Shown: in pieces, positions 42,790 through 56,267 of the stretch | How positions within the stretch are numbered: the stretch's first letter is position 1 | Layout of the letters: each line of letters opens with the position of its first letter | NCBI GenBank assembly: GCA_963377175.1 | Contig: CAUJNA010003751.1 | Location: 62,001-126,000, forward strand | DNA from: Effrenium voratum | Lineage: Eukaryota > Sar > Dinophyceae > Suessiales > Symbiodiniaceae | Length of the DNA: 64,000 bases | Direction: 5' to 3' | Translations under genes and position numbers: made by a program | Notes under the pieces: model-generated | Seen by the model: the letters and a program-made list of their open reading frames with translations, nothing else | Databases searched by the model: none | What the model was told of the DNA's origin: nothing

Positions 42790-44380
42790 TCAACAATTGA
42801 ATAGCGACTTTAGACAACGGATGCGAGGGGCTGCAAGACTTGCGTAAGAGTGGAAGTCAGCGGTCATTGATGACAAGATGTCTCACAGAATTCAGACTGG
42901 TAGCTTCTGCAATTCGTTTAGGTTTCAGCTTATTTGTTCATTTGCTACATTGACGGGCTGAAGGCACTCCATGCAAGCGTTGACTCAGGAGACAATGCGA
43001 AGCGGATGCAGGCTAGCTACGGTGGCATCTTGTGAGGCATCCGTGCGGCGGAAGATGCTGGATTTTTCTCAGCGAGGTGTTTCACCTTCCAAGTAGAGTT
43101 CAAAATGCAATGTGAATAGCTAGTGCATGGGTTTGTGCAGCTAATTCGTGAGACCTGCGCTCCGATCCATCCTGTTGTCACAGCAGTCCAGGTGCAGAGC
43201 AATTCGAGATGCATCGACTGGCTAGTTGAGCTCGGCTGGCCAACCAAAAAGTAGAACATGTCAAGTACAAGTAGGAGCTGTTTGACGCACACACACACAC
43301 AGCCTGTGCTATGTTGGACGGGCATCAAGAACGAATTTTGGGCATGCGGGGAAGCCCTGGGTGCTTCCGAGGTAGCGCTACACGGACATCGACTGATTTG
43401 CGAGTCCTTGGCCCCGGATGCCTTGCGACGGGGAATGCCTCAAACAGAAAGGACCCTGGCAATGCAAAAGGGCAAGCAGCGGTTTTCTCACTTGCGGTGC
43501 CATAGTTGCAAGCTTCGTTGAACTGAATGCGAAGAGGTACCACTGCACTCGCCACGTGCGGAACTCAGACGCTTTTCTGTGAAGAGAAGTGCTAGCAGCC
43601 ATAAGGGGCAAGAGCTCGCACCAAGCATCGCGCGGCTTTGTTCCAAGACTTGGTTGCAGGCTTTGCATGGCGATCGAAGTGCAACTTGCAGTGCGGGGAC
43701 TGCCAACTCGCCATGGCTCAGCTCGTGCTTCACAGACAACAGGTTGCAAATATAGCGATCGCCCTTCTTTGAATCAGAATTCTGGCTCATGAAACAGACC
43801 CATTGACTACCAGCGCTGACCACTTCATTTGAGTGGGCTCCGTGCCTCAGCTTCCGACAGCACTAGCAAAAGCGGAGGTTGGTTTTGTTTCCACCGAGAA
43901 GGCCTGCATGGCCCTGAACCCAGACCACCCAGCAGCACTTGGCAGAAAGGCCTTTGTCCTCAATGTAGCTTGTAGATGTGCGCTTCCCGCCAAGCGACCT
44001 GTATGCAGCGTGAGGACGCGACTCCGGCACAAGAATTTAATGAGCGTGTGGAGGTCTTTGGTTGGGACTTGCGGTGGATGTATTCTGTTCCATTCTGGTC
44101 GTGCGATTTGGTGCGGACAATTTATCGTCAAAGTTCAGTCTGTCTGGTTTTCATGAGCTTGGACAGAGCAAGCGACATTGCCATCTCTTGTGAGGAGCAA
44201 TGCCCAGTTGCGCAGTACAGGCAAGGCGGGATTCACCGCTTTCCCATTCTTGCAGTATGGGTTCAATCAGGGGGCACACTGAATATTGTCGATGGCTCAT
44301 GTGATTGCATGTACTCGTCCTTGTGCCCCTCTTACATGGACCGCTGCGTGCAACACATTGCGCAATTGGAGGTATTGACT
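42790..44380. other. No confident gene; one weak TPR-like segment
   Basis: A + strand segment STEKACMALNPDHPAALGRK (about 43889-43950) resembles a TPR helix pair (A..LNPDHPxAL), but no companion repeats were found. Confidence 0.2.
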
Positions 44381-44386
44381 TGTACA

Positions 44387-44960
44387 CCCATCCATCCATC
44401 TATCCATCCATCCGGCCGGCCGGCCGGCCTTCCTGCCTGCCCGCCCGCACCTATGCATGCACCCGTGCATGCAACCTTTTCTCATATACGCAAGTTCACG
44501 TTTACACACATGCTTGAAACACACACACATGTTGCTGCATAGATGTACATATATATATAGAGATATATACACATACATATATATGTATATATATGCGTGT
44601 GTCTGTGTGTATGGTGTATACATGTAGTCGGGTATATGTGTACATGATAACATGTGTGTACATGCTATATGCATATGTTCGCATGTGCAGATGTGTATAT
44701 GTCAGTGTATGTGCGTGACATATATGTATTTTAAAAATCAAGCTACACAAAAGACACATATACATACACATTTGCACATGCACACATTGCGACACACATC
44801 CATACAGATATTCACACATGCACGCGCACACACGCACACAAAGGTACAAGCACACCCGCGCACATGCACAATCACACATGCCCACACACATACATATGTA
44901 TGCACATGTGTACACACACGCACGCACATACAGAGATATAGAAATGCACACATCTAGAGT
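44387..44960. repeat. Microsatellite cluster: (ATCC)n, (TATA)n, CA-rich
   Basis: ATCC units at 44387-44412 run into CCGGCCGGCCGG, then TATATA/GTATAT at 44545-44600 and long degenerate CA/TG-rich sequence to 44960. Long frames here on both strands are low-complexity artefacts. Confidence 0.85.
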
Positions 44961-46960
44961 AATCCACAAGCTTAGGCCCATCAATACACATATTTAGACA
45001 TAGGCAGACAGCTGTGCGTATGCACCTGTTGGCTTTTCTGAACCCTAGCTGTGCTGAGTAGTTTCTAGACACACTCCCCCGCAGCTGTTTATTCGAGAGG
45101 CGCTGCCATCAATGCATCCAGGTCATGCGGAGAGAGCGCCCGGTGCAGCGCATCCAGCAGCCGTGCCATGCTTGGAGTGCGTTTGGTCTCCTTTTGCGGG
45201 GCACGAGCACGACAGACATGCCAGTTTTCACCTGGAGGCCTTTGCAGACATCTTGGACTTAGCAAGACATTGGGGAGGGAGTCTCTGAGGCATTTTCTGG
45301 CTGATTTGGCTGTGTTCAGCCTTAGCTGACAAGATATTCGTTTGGGTTTGTTTGGTGACTTTGAAGCAGGACAGGCCTCCCAGTTTGATCAACATTGCCT
45401 GTTCTGGCCAAGGGTGCCGCGCTCCGCGAGCCCTTGCAGTCACAGACCCAGGGGGACAGACGCGACAGTCACGGATCACACCATTTAGAGAGCAGCCTCT
45501 AGACCTCTAAGTGGAAAGGCGATGGGAAGGCGATAGGAGTTGGCCACTTGCCGATGCTGGGGTTTATGCGTGAAATCCCGCAGCGATCGTCCGCACGAAG
45601 TGGTACTTGGCACATGCCAGACTTGGAATCATTTGTGCTTACCCTCTGGATGAGGCAGATCAGTTTGGTGGCCGCAGCCGCAGACGCAGCCTCAAGACTG
45701 TCAAGCTTTGCGCGGCCATCCCTGTTCATTAGTGGGTGGTTTGGGTTCCTGGGCAGCCTGCGGTGGAAAGAGAGAGGGGAGGCAATGCAGACATTGAGTA
45801 TGCGCACTGGGCCAGCCAACCCTCACAGCCGGACAGTGAGAGTGACTCTATGAGGCACACTGCTAGCGCAGTTCCCATTCCAGTGCCGGGGGCCCAGAGC
45901 TGATTCAGTCCAGCTTTCATTTTAATTTGTCTGCTGAGATTCAATCCAAAGTTGACATGGCATCCTCAAAGATGGACACTGACCCATATTGCGTGGAACG
46001 AGGGTCCAAGTGCGCGTCTTTGCCAGGCTGGCCTTTGGCACGCCGCCTCGGACCCCGAGGCAGCCTGTCAGGGGAAGCAAAGACAGTCTCTGTAGGCTCT
46101 ATGTTTTTTTTTTTTTTTTTATTGTTGGGTTTGACTTTCACAGGTTCCTTCAGTGCCCGAGGAAGTCAGATCAGTGAGGTTCACTTCATTTGAACCCGGG
46201 GGACGCCTCCCAAAAGCCAGGCTATGGCCCAGTGTCGTCTTTGGCTACGTTTCAGCACTCTGCTCTTTTAGATCACCCCAAGCGCTCAGCTTGGCAAACC
46301 CCGGTGCCCTGAAAGGGATCAGAGGTCCCAGCAGCCTTTGGGAAAATCCCATCCACGTGAGGTGCAGAAGATCCAAACGAGAGAGCAAGGCGCTTGGTTG
46401 AACAATGTTGACCGCGAGGCCAGCTCCGGCTGGGCCACTGTGGGCCAGGCTGGGCGTTGGACGGGTGGCGGGAGTGCTCCGGTACTTCATGATGCGACAT
46501 GAGGTACTTCAGAGAGCTGTCCTCATCCCTTTGTTTGATACAGGATCCAATTTGAATTCTAATGATTCTGATGATTAGCCGATTGTGGATTTTATTCTCA
46601 AGTCTCGCCAGGATGTGCTTTAGGCTGGCAGCAAGGCTTGTTGGTACTTGCTGTGGAGGTTTGGCACAGCGCATGCTGCTCCTCATCTCCACACAGTAAG
46701 CGCACGCTTCCAACTCTGTATTCCGGAAAGCAGCAAATTGGACTTCATCTCCTTGAGCCTTGAACCTCAGGCAGCCTAAATGTTGCACTGGAACTCACAC
46801 GCCTTTGGCCGAACCAAAACCTTTGTCCCTGACCGCATGTTGTTTGTATGAAGACGTTCGCCAGCCGCTTTGAGCTACGGTGCAAAAAAGGCAAACCTGG
46901 GCTGGGGAAGGTGTTCATTCACCCCTCTCCCCAAAGGTCTCAAAGGTTATCCCACTTGAT
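44961..46960. other. No recognised gene
   Basis: Opposed overlapping frames at 45499-45853 show no family motif. A 19-nt T run lies near 46104. Confidence 0.35.
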
Positions 46961-46975
46961 ATTCAGACAGCTAAA

Positions 46976-47393
46976 TACACACACACACACGTCAAAAAAC
47001 CATGTAAGTACGCGATTGCACAGTTCCAGAAACACACAATATATAATCACACAGGTAAAGCATCATAGGCAAGAGAGACACAGACAAGCACACAATCTCT
47101 CTCGCACAGTCTTACACGTTTCACAGTTTCACACACACACACCAGCACACAATCAAGCAAGTACACAATCACCCAGCCTCAAATTTATGCTTGTATGATG
47201 TACAAGCATGCAAACACACAAGCACACTATTAAGTCACTATTACATACACAAACTCGAGTACACACACACACACACACAAGCGCACAGGCAAGCACACAC
47301 ACGCGTATGCACGCACACGTCCGCAAGCGCACGCACAGCCCACAATCACCCAAACACAACCAGACACACGCACACACACACACACACATCAGA
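46976..47393. repeat. (CA)n-rich region
   Basis: CA runs at about 46976-46992, 47127-47142, 47261-47280 and 47368-47390 separated by degenerate CA-rich sequence. Confidence 0.85.
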
Positions 47394-47399
47394 AGGATA

Positions 47400-48090
47400 T
47401 GCCCAGTTTTGGACATCGATTTGTTCTTTGCAATGTTCGAAAAGCCAATCTCAGCTTTGTCTGCAGCATTTTCGCGCCAGGCAGATAATCATCCAGTCCC
47501 CGTGGCAGCCCCAGATTTCGGCGTTCAGGCAGCCTTCACGGCTTTTTCCTCAGGCAGCGAGTGGCGACGCCTTGCCGAGTGCTGTCCTTGGGGCTTTGCA
47601 AAACATCGGGCTTGGGCTTCGGGCTTTCCCAGAGACTTTCAAGATGGGACTGGTTTGCTGTGCGTGGAAACCAGTCGCTTGGAAGTGTTGGACGGCTTCT
47701 CCCCAGTTGGGCAACAATCTTTGGCAGAAAGCTGAATATCCTTGTGTCGGATGGCTATCTCAGCTTGCTGGCAGGTGGTGTACTCAACCAGCGAGGATAA
47801 GGCCATGCGCGCCATGGATCATGGGAAGCCTCAGAACAGCTGAGCTGCGCAGGCCCGACGCCATTCCATGCTGTGGCCTCAAACGAAGCCGATCTGCGTA
47901 ACTCGACAAGCCGCGATCTCTGAGGCCGCAGGCTGCTCCGGAGCTCGAGCCTGCCGGGCCCCAGAGGCCGCAAGAGGCCTCCAGAGACCTTGCAAGTGGC
48001 CAGGTGCAGACTGCCAGGCCTGTCAAGACCGATGTGTCAGCATCTTAGTCTGCCACAGGCAGACAACGTCGGGCGATGATCATATGGACC
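47400..48090. other. Open frame without recognised function
   Basis: A + strand frame to 47735 (DIDLFFAMFEKPISALSAAF..., ending QQSLAES) follows the CA array. The codons after the array look less repetitive, but no domain or exon signals were recognised. Confidence 0.2.
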
Positions 48091-48104
48091 TCAGCACCGG
48101 CATC

Positions 48105-48200
48105 TTTCTCCTCCTCCTCCTCCTCCTACTCCTACTCCTACTCCTACTCCTACTCCTACTCCTATTCCTACTCCTACTCCTACTCCTACTCCTACTCCTC
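48105..48200. repeat. (CTCCTA)n / (CTC)n microsatellite
   Basis: CTC units, then about 13 hexamers of TACTCC, one mutated to TATTCC. Confidence 0.9.
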
Positions 48201-48280
48201 CTTTCCGGTCGTTGTGGTTGTTGTGGTTGTTGTGGTCGTTGTCTTTGTTGCGGTCGTTATTGTTGTTGTTGTTGCCTGCT
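48201..48280. repeat. (GTTGTG)n-type imperfect repeat
   Basis: GTTGTGGTTGTTGTGGTTGT units decaying into GTT repeats, directly next to the CTCCTA array. Confidence 0.75.
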
Positions 48281-51200
48281 CTCGTGTCTCCTTCAAATAT
48301 GTTCATTGTTGCTTTCACTCATTCTGGCATTTGTACTACGCAAGCTTATCACGCACCCTACTCTTACCATTTGGCATCCCTTCTCCTTTTCCAACTTGGA
48401 CCGCAACGATTCTTGACGAGCTCTTTAGCTCTGGAACAAGAGCCAGAAAGTTGAAGTGTGATTCTCAGTTCTGTTTGTTTCGGAGCTGACGTCACACTCT
48501 AGGCCAAAAGTGGCTTCCCAGCTGCAGGAGTCTGAGGGGTTGCTGGCAGCCCATTTATGCTTGGCAGCTTTTCCAGTAGAGCTTGCGAAGATTCAAAACT
48601 TTTAGGTCAAGCCGGGCAAGCGAGCATTCCTCGGAGCTTGATCGTTGTCTCCTCCATGTAGAGTTGGAGTGGGCATGACTTGTGTCGATGCTGCTCAATT
48701 TTCCTGGCACTGCTCGTGCACGGGTGGGGCGTTTGACTTACTGCAGGAGGCACGTCAGCCCTTGCAGATGATGCCCATGCAGTCCTGAGCTCGGAAAACT
48801 AAAGTGGGGAGGTCAGCAACCTCGAAATCTGGCTTGCATGTTTGGGTCGTTTCTTGTTTTGGGTCAGCCTGGAGGAGTACGTGGTTCAGCATATTTGTTC
48901 CGAAGGGCTCGGTTGAATGATAGGGTAGAGCAGCGGCCCCGACATGGTTCCCCAACGGACGCCTTGAGACAACTCTTGCTCTTTCCTCGTGCTGTGATGA
49001 AATGCATCGTGATGGAATGCACTTATACTGTGAGCAGCATGAACGCGTGATATGACCATGAACTTCAATCACTATTATGATGTTCAAGCCAGAGTCAAGT
49101 CAAATGGCCGCAGCTTGCGTACTTGCTGGATAGAGGCCCAGCGGAGGTTTGTCTACGCTCAAGGTCGAAAGAAGAATTGAGTGCCAGCCGACCAACCCAG
49201 GAGCTTGCCTATGCCAAGCTACATCTACCATGGGATGTACCATAGCATAGACCTTGAGCAACGGAATCTGCGGTCCGTGGAAAGAGGTGGTGCCGAGATT
49301 GAAGCTTGCTCGCGCCGAGCACCGCAGGAATTGCTGGCATCGGCGCGCTGTGTGAGGACGTGCAAAGCGACTTGATACTCTTTTGGAAGAACGTGATTGG
49401 GGTTTGGGCCGGATGGGAGTTGGTTGAAGATTTGGGATTTGACCGCCAATGTTGTCATGGGCAACATCCAGCGCCCACCCAAAAGCCCACTTCGAAGATT
49501 CCAGACTCTTAGATGCCAACGCTTGCCATTTGAATTGATACAGAGGTCTCTCTGCGAATGAGCGGTCACGTAGACGTTGCCTCGTAAATCACAGGCATCA
49601 GCCCTTGATCTTGGCAGGAAGTCGAATGACTCTCGGGGATGCGGCCGCCTCAATCTGGTGCAATGGCGAGATCAGCCACGGAAATGGCGTGGATGCAAGC
49701 GGTCCCACCTCTGCTCTTGTGAGTTTGAATGCCTGTCCGCAATTCAAACTTGACCATAACATTCTATACGATGCATATATGTCTCAAGGATTCTCAAGAG
49801 GCTTTGGAGGAAATGCAGGTTGCAGCAACTCTTGGACCCATAGTTCCTAGATGTGTCTCTTGACATGTCGGCGGCAGGCAACACCAAGACTCGCGCACCC
49901 ATACCAACAAGTCAACACTTTGGGCGTGCTCTTGTGCAGAGCTGGGCATCCCTGATTTTGAGCGGTGCGTGCACGTTGTTTTGTGTGCTTTCTGTGCATG
50001 CGCAGGGCGGGCACACTCGCTACCCTGACAAACCAGCCTTGAGCAAGTTGCCTACATTGTTTGATAGGGGGTCAAACTGAGGAACGCCGAGGGTATCAGC
50101 TGTTGGAGAGCTTTTTTTCGGTTTTTCCCCGCGCTGGCTGTTTGGCAGTTGCGGCCGTTTTTGCAGGGCTTTGGCGGGATATGCTGGCTTTGATGGCTCT
50201 CAAGCCAAACACAGAGAGCAACGCAAGTCAACAGCCCGCTGGTGATGCTAGGGATGTTAAAACAATGCTAGTGGTGTGGGTACAAGTGCTGGAAAACAGG
50301 ATTTAGGAAGTAAATAAAGGACACATTCTCGGATTAAATCTCCACCCTCAGCGACTCAGCTTTTCCGTTGACGCGATCGGCGAGGCTTGCTGGGATCCCA
50401 GTCCTGCCACTGGTCGCCGATGGTCACATGCCGCGACTGGGCTGCATGGGCGCAAAGAGGCTCACAGGCGAGGCACGGTCAGCCAGGCGTCCCAGGCTAA
50501 GCCCCAAACAGCGCAGGTAGTGATAACTTTTGTTTCAATTTAACGTGTCTTTCGTGCTACAGAAACATATCCCAAGATGGTTCATGCCTCAGAAGTTGGT
50601 TTGTTTGATTGATCATGTGCGTTCCTGAAAGGCAGGCACTTGGCTGAAAGGGCCAGGCCGCATCACAGATCAAGATTCAGCAGGTACTTGCAAGGGAACA
50701 GGTATTTGTTCACGCGAAACCAGTACAATGGGTTCTTTCTGCACTTCTTTTAACAGCACTTATGCATTGGCACGAGCTGCGACCGTTTGAACAACATATA
50801 GCGAAGGATTAGATTGTGCAGGATATATTTGCTTCCTTTTCCGGGAACCCCTAGACCATTCTATTCTTGCAACAACATGCTGAATCTTGCAGGTCCCTTA
50901 TCTCGTACTTGCACGACTCACGCATACATGTAGAATGGGAAGGTATGTTCTGGCACATCATAAATGCAAGAATCTCTGCTCCAATGAAATCCGTTGTAAT
51001 TCATGCAGCCGAAGCAACCTCCAGTCGGAAGATGAGAGAAGGGAGTGCGCGCGCATGAGGACTGACCCACTCTGCGCGAGAGCACTTCACACCTCAGAGC
51101 TCGTGCCGTCAGATAAGGCCAGGACACCGCACTTTTGGATGTAGGATATTTTTTTAAAGCAAATATTGTAATAGGGGCGCAGGCAATGCCCTGGTGCGAT

Positions 51201-52000
51201 TTCCCAGGCGAAGCGAGGTGCCAGACAGGCGGGGAAGAGCTGGGTTTGCCTCATGCCGCTCGCAAGACAAGGGGGCTGGCAAGGTCCTGCATTTCCCTTT
51301 GATATGGAGCTGAAGTGAGCTTCTTCACAGACGGCCCATCAACCGCAGCCGAGGAGTTCAATTTGAACGCAACCCCGTTTGCGTCGCACGAAGGGTGTCT
51401 TCAGCCAGGCTGCTGCAATCCACGGCGGTGAAGGCCAAGTGCTGTGCTTGTTGGCGAAGAGTATCAGACGTGCCTCTGCGGCCTTGACAACCTTGACTCT
51501 CAAGGCGACCTAAATAACCTTGATTGAACGTTGAATGGCTTAAGAGGTTTGTGGAGAACATCGGGGTGAGTTCTTCATCTCTGTGAGTTTCAAATGTGCG
51601 GCAAGCGTCCTCGGCTTCCTTGCCGTTGATCAGGTGCAACCGGTGCCTCCAGCCCCTGATACGACGCAGATTGTGGCTTGCCAAGTAGTCTTGATTCGAG
51701 TGTGTTGGGCCCACGCATCTTGGCAGGCACAAGACAATCAACAACTTTTGGGGATACAGTATCTTCGAGAACAGCCAGTGCATGTGGCACGCTATTTTTT
51801 TGGATCTTTGCATGGCGGATAGAACATGTAAATCTTCATATTCGCAGGGTTTCACTCATTGCCTCTAGACCTGTCACCAGCCGGCAGAGATGGAGCAAGG
51901 GCTTATCTTTGTTGGGGCTCAACTCCTGGCAGTTTCCTGGGAGGGCGCTATGGCGAGAATGACCCGGTCGGCCAGGACAGAATCCGCTCTGAGATGATGG
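48281..52000. other. No recognised gene
   Basis: Only short or opposed frames, for example a 165-codon minus-strand frame at 51358-51855, without family motifs. Confidence 0.35.
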
Positions 52001-52059
52001 AAGTATTGGAGGAGCTGCCAGTCGCATCCTTTGCCTGGGGAGCATGGCAGTGAGGCAGT

Positions 52060-52545
52060 GCTTGTGACAGGAGAGGGAGCGCTACCACCAGAAGCAGCTG
52101 CAGTGCATGCATGAGTTCCAAAAGGTGCCCTGTTTGAGAGCTGCGGCAGTCATGGGCATGTTCCCAGCTAGGCCCTGACATTGAACAAAAGAGCGGTTCT
52201 CAAACAAATGGTGAACTTCATGAAATGTTTGCGCCTTGAATGGTTAGCGGATCAAAGGGAAAGGTTGGACGAGTAAGCTTGTGTTGAAACAAGACAAGCA
52301 AATCGATAGCTTGTGGTCACGGAGACTTCAAAGATAGAGAGTCTTCTTCTCGATGTGAAGCATGGAGTTCAAAGCTGGCACTTTTTCGACACATGTGGCG
52401 GGATGCTGGAGCAGCCAAGCAACTACACTGCACACCCGCCAGCACCTTCCCCCTTTTAGGAGCGAGAGCGTGATCACCAGCGCCAGTTGCAGCAGATGCA
52501 GCAGTTGCACAAGGCACTACAGTTTGGGGAGAACCGGAGATTGCA
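52060..52545 (+). CDS. Two similar coiled-coil-like exons, gene unknown
   Basis: Segments RERYHQKQLQCMHEFQK (about 52073-52123) and RERDHQRQLQQMQQLHKALQ (about 52464-52523) share RERxHQxQLQxM, suggesting duplicated exons of a coiled-coil protein. An upstream RIRSEMMEVLEELP (about 51979-52020) has a similar character. No starts, joins or family. Confidence 0.3.
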
Positions 52546-53044
52546 TTATTTGGTCAATTTTTGTTTTCAGGAAGCTACTTTGAAGGCCGCATGATTTTGA
52601 ACAGGCGCCAACGATCAGAGGCCATTTTGTTTTGTATCAAATTGGGAAACACCAATAACAATGGGTTCCCCAAACAAAACACACACACACACACCCGTTT
52701 GCAATCAGGAAGAGCCTTGCATAGCATTCAATCTACAGCCTGCCAGGCAGACATGCAGCGCCTTGAGGAGAGTGGTGAGTGTGGAGATTGAAACAAACTG
52801 ACAAGTGAGCAAGAGATATGTCTCTAGATTTGGGGGAACCGCCCAAAATGGGTGGTTTCCTTTCGGCCCTTTGAAATAGCTCTAACGAGAGTCCACACAT
52901 GTTTGCCAAAGTGATGACCCTGGATGGTCTGGGAGTTGTGACTGCGATTTGTGGAAGCAAGAGCCAAGTGTGCTCCACAAGCTAGAAGCGCCGTTGGCTT
53001 CAGGTTGCTTTTCATGCTTTCCATTTAAGCCGAGTTGGACCGAA

Positions 53045-53656
53045 CTAGACACCGGGAGCAGATGAAATACCTTTGGCTATGGTTTGTCTACTCCCTCCCA
53101 GGAGAAGCTCGTCCACCTTGGGCGTCAGGAGACCGGATGTGACAGGGTTTGGGACCTGAAGGGCAGTCCAATACATTTGACCATTCAAGATGGCCCGCCA
53201 GGCAATAAAGAACCGGGTGGAGGGGTCACACGGTGGGTAGTGATTTGATGATGGCGCTGTCCGGAAGTGAGAACCCACAGGCTCATCTACGCTGAGACTC
53301 TGTGAAGCCATAAGTACGAAAGGCAGTGAGCAGATCCTCTTGAATCTTACGATTGCGTTCTTTTTTTGAGATGCATGTCGAGCTCTTTTTGAATGGTGAA
53401 GTCGGTACTTCAGAATCCCATGTGCCGGCATACCACTTTTGCTTTCACAGTGAGTACTTCCAGCCGGAGAGCGGGGTAAGAGTGATTCGAAATTGAATGA
53501 CTCCATCACCGACGTGGCAAAGGGATGTTCTTGGCAGCCGGTCCTCCGTCCCTCGTACAGCTCGGGAGGATCAGAGCAGCGCCATGAGACTTGGCATATA
53601 CGGTGTAGCCACATGAGACTATTCCCTTTGGATTGAGATTTCAAAGAGGACCGCAA
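53045..53656 (-). CDS. Unsupported 203-codon minus-strand ORF
   Basis: Longest minus-strand frame in this region, with no recognised domain. It opposes the direction of all identified genes, and ORFs of this length occur by chance here. Listed only because it spans otherwise empty sequence. Confidence 0.1.
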   Translation of the reverse strand: MRSSLKSQSKGNSLMWLHRICQVSWRCSDPPELYEGRRTGCQEHPFATSVMESFNFESLLPRSPAGSTHCESKSGMPAHGILKYRLHHSKRARHASQKKNAIVRFKRICSLPFVLMASQSLSVDEPVGSHFRTAPSSNHYPPCDPSTRFFIAWRAILNGQMYWTALQVPNPVTSGLLTPKVDELLLGGSRQTIAKGISSAPGV

Positions 53657-54310
53657 GGAAGCCGTGCTGAAGGGACCCCCAATTCGTGCCGCATTCTCAC
53701 AGCCACATCCTGGTTAATGGCTGCTCACAATGGGTAAGGTAGGAATGAGTAGGAACGAGTTGCGTTGCACATCTTTGCGTGGCATTTTTTTTTTCTTCCA
53801 GTGGATGGATTTTGTTTGACAGACGGAGGGCCAGCTTTGTCTTTGCTTTTGGCGCAAGAGCCTGCGTTTCAACAAGCAAACGATAATTACATTGGCACGC
53901 GAGTCGGATGCCCTTTGGTAGAATCCACTGCCTTCTGCTATGGGAGTGCAGTGGTTCTCAGACACTGGCATGGCAACCAGGGTTGGGAGGAGAGCTAGCA
54001 ATGACACTTGTAGACATGATCAGAGATGGACAGAATCAGGTACTTCCAGCAGCTTCAAGTGAGGTTCGGTCAAATTGATTATTCCCCGAAAACTAGGGGG
54101 ACTCAGCAATATCTTCATGCCCTTCCCATGAACAACATGCTTTGACCGCGCAGAGAGGGGTCTCAATCAAGTGCGAGTCTGTCGAAAGCCAACAATATGG
54201 CATCATTGCTGGTTGCAAGGATCAAATAGGTTCTGACGCGTTCCTGTCTTCCGTTTGGGTTTTATGTTTATTTTTATTTTTAACAAAATTGAAACGATCT
54301 CACCAACTCA

Positions 54311-54487
54311 GCATCCCCTTTCAGAACTGGCATTTCTTGGCCCCAGGCACAAGACCATTGTGGAAGCTGCGCCCGCAGCTGGCTCAGTGAAATCGCGGGT
54401 GCCAGGAGCCGCGAACAATGTCACACACAGAACTAAGACAACAGATGTCTTGCTTCAGGCCGCATCCCAAGACGAGGAGGACCTGCA
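54311..54487 (+). CDS. Probable internal exon, unknown gene
   Basis: Frame SELAFLGPRHKTIVEAAPAA followed by DVLLQAASQDEEDLQ runs up to a canonical donor (CTGCAA|GTAAGTG). One of the few consensus GTAAGT donors in the window. No family recognised. Confidence 0.3.
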
Positions 54488-54781
54488 AGTAAGTGCATCA
54501 TTCTGTATCTCGCAGTTCTTTTGTTGCCCGTGCGGAATGCGAAGCTAGTGCAGACTTGCGACAGGATACCTTGATGTATACCGAGCCGAGCATGGATCAC
54601 ACTCTGCGGCGGACCCAGGTTGCTGTTGTCCAGGCGTAGGATTCATGAATGAACTACATGTAGCTGAGTAAGACACACGCTGATTTCTGTTAGCATGTTT
54701 ACATGCTAGCAGGAACATACATACAGATTTGTGTCTGTGCATATGTCATGCACATAGATACGTGCGTACGCATCAATGTAC

Positions 54782-54787
<6 letters not shown>

Positions 54788-54814
<27 letters not shown>
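54788..54814. repeat. (AT)n microsatellite
   Basis: Uninterrupted AT/TA run. Confidence 0.85.
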
Positions 54815-54817
<3 letters not shown>

Positions 54818-55299
54818 CACATACATATGGTGCCCCCTCTTGGATCTACCTCTGTCCTATTTCTAAGCTGAGGTGCGGACTGAAGAGGCAACAAAACAGC
54901 TGGAGTGATTAAGTAAGAAAGTTAATACGTAACCCCATCTGGAACCAATGCCCCAAAAAACGAAATAACCAAGCAAAATCCTGGAGCCAATGACCCAAAA
55001 GTAAAACAGGAAAAACTATAGTTGAACATAGCATATTTCAATCAGACTGAAACAACAATGAATACTGAAACCGAAGAATCTTTTTCGGAGGTTTTTTTCC
55101 TAGGGTGTTTTTAGTTTTTGGCTTTCCTTTCAAGTATGTTCTTTTTTTGCAATATCCCTCCCACACATGCCACAAAGTCAACAGTTCGTTCCCAAACAGC
55201 GACGCATTAACTGGAGGTTTAAAAATTGGACGCTGGCTCCGGAGTCGTGTGTTCCACTTGTCTTCTTGTCTCCTAGTCTCTGCGGTCAGATGCCTCCTG

Positions 55300-55532
55300 C
55301 TGTCTCCCTGTGTCCCCCAGTCTTGACTGGTCATGATGATGCCGCTTGCGTCAGTATGGTGTCGTCTTCCTTGGCATCGCACAGTCTGCGTCATTGTGAC
55401 GCTGTTGTAGTTGTGATGCTTGTGCGTCGTCGTGGCAAGCTCGCGTCCTCCTGATGCTGTCTACGTCATCATCGGCATGATCATGGTGCTCCCTGCCTCA
55501 TTGCACGGCGCTGCCGGCGTCGCCGCGACGCG

Positions 55533-55565
<33 letters not shown>

Positions 55566-55840
55566 TTCTTCTTCATCATCATCGTGTGCTGCCGGAATCA
55601 GTGTGATGCATTTGGCGACATCATGTTGCTGCCTGCGTCATTCAGGTGCTGCGCGCATCATCAATTTGCTGCCGGTGTCCTTACGATCCATTCGGCGTCA
55701 TCTTGCTGCTGCATTTCGGCGTCATCATGTTGCTGCCTGCGCTATTATTTGGTGCCGCGTGCATCATCATGATGCTGCCGACATCATTGCGACATCATCA
55801 TGCTGCTGCTTGCATCAGTGAGACCAGAACCATGTATGCG
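55300..55840. repeat. Degenerate GCGTCATCATGTTGCTGC-type minisatellite with (ATC)n core
   Basis: Units such as CATCATGTTGCTGCCTGCGT recur at irregular spacing on both sides of a perfect ATC trinucleotide run (about 55531-55565). The open frames here are products of the repeat. Confidence 0.7.
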
Positions 55841-55924
55841 TGGGGATAGGCATCAAAAAAGCTTATTAGGGATCAAACAAGCTTATTAGGGATCAACAAA
55901 AACATCTTCTCATTCCTATGGGGA

Positions 55925-56210
55925 GAGAAGGAAGGAAGGAAGGAAGGAAGGAAGGAAGGAAGGAAGGAAGGAAGGAAGGAAGGAAGGAAGGAAGGAAGGA
56001 AGGAAGGAAGGAAGGAAGGAAGGAAGGAAGGAAGGAAGGAAGGAAGGAAGGAAGGAAGGAAGGAAGGAAGGAAGGAAGGAAGGAAGGAAGGAAGGAAGGA
56101 AGGAAGGAAGGAAGGAAGGAAGGAAGGGAAGGAAGGAAGGAAGGAAGGAAGGAAGGAAGGAAGGAAGGAAGGAAGGAAGGAAGGAAGGAAGGAAGGAAGG
56201 AAAGAAGACA
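55925..56210. repeat. (GGAA)n tetranucleotide array, ~285 bp
   Basis: Nearly perfect AAGG units, with one extra G at about 56126-56130 and a few degenerate units at the right end. Purine-only on the + strand. Confidence 0.95.
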
Positions 56211-56267
56211 GCAAGTAAAGGAAGGATATGAAACATTTTGAGAGGTTTTCAACATCGATTTCGGGAA

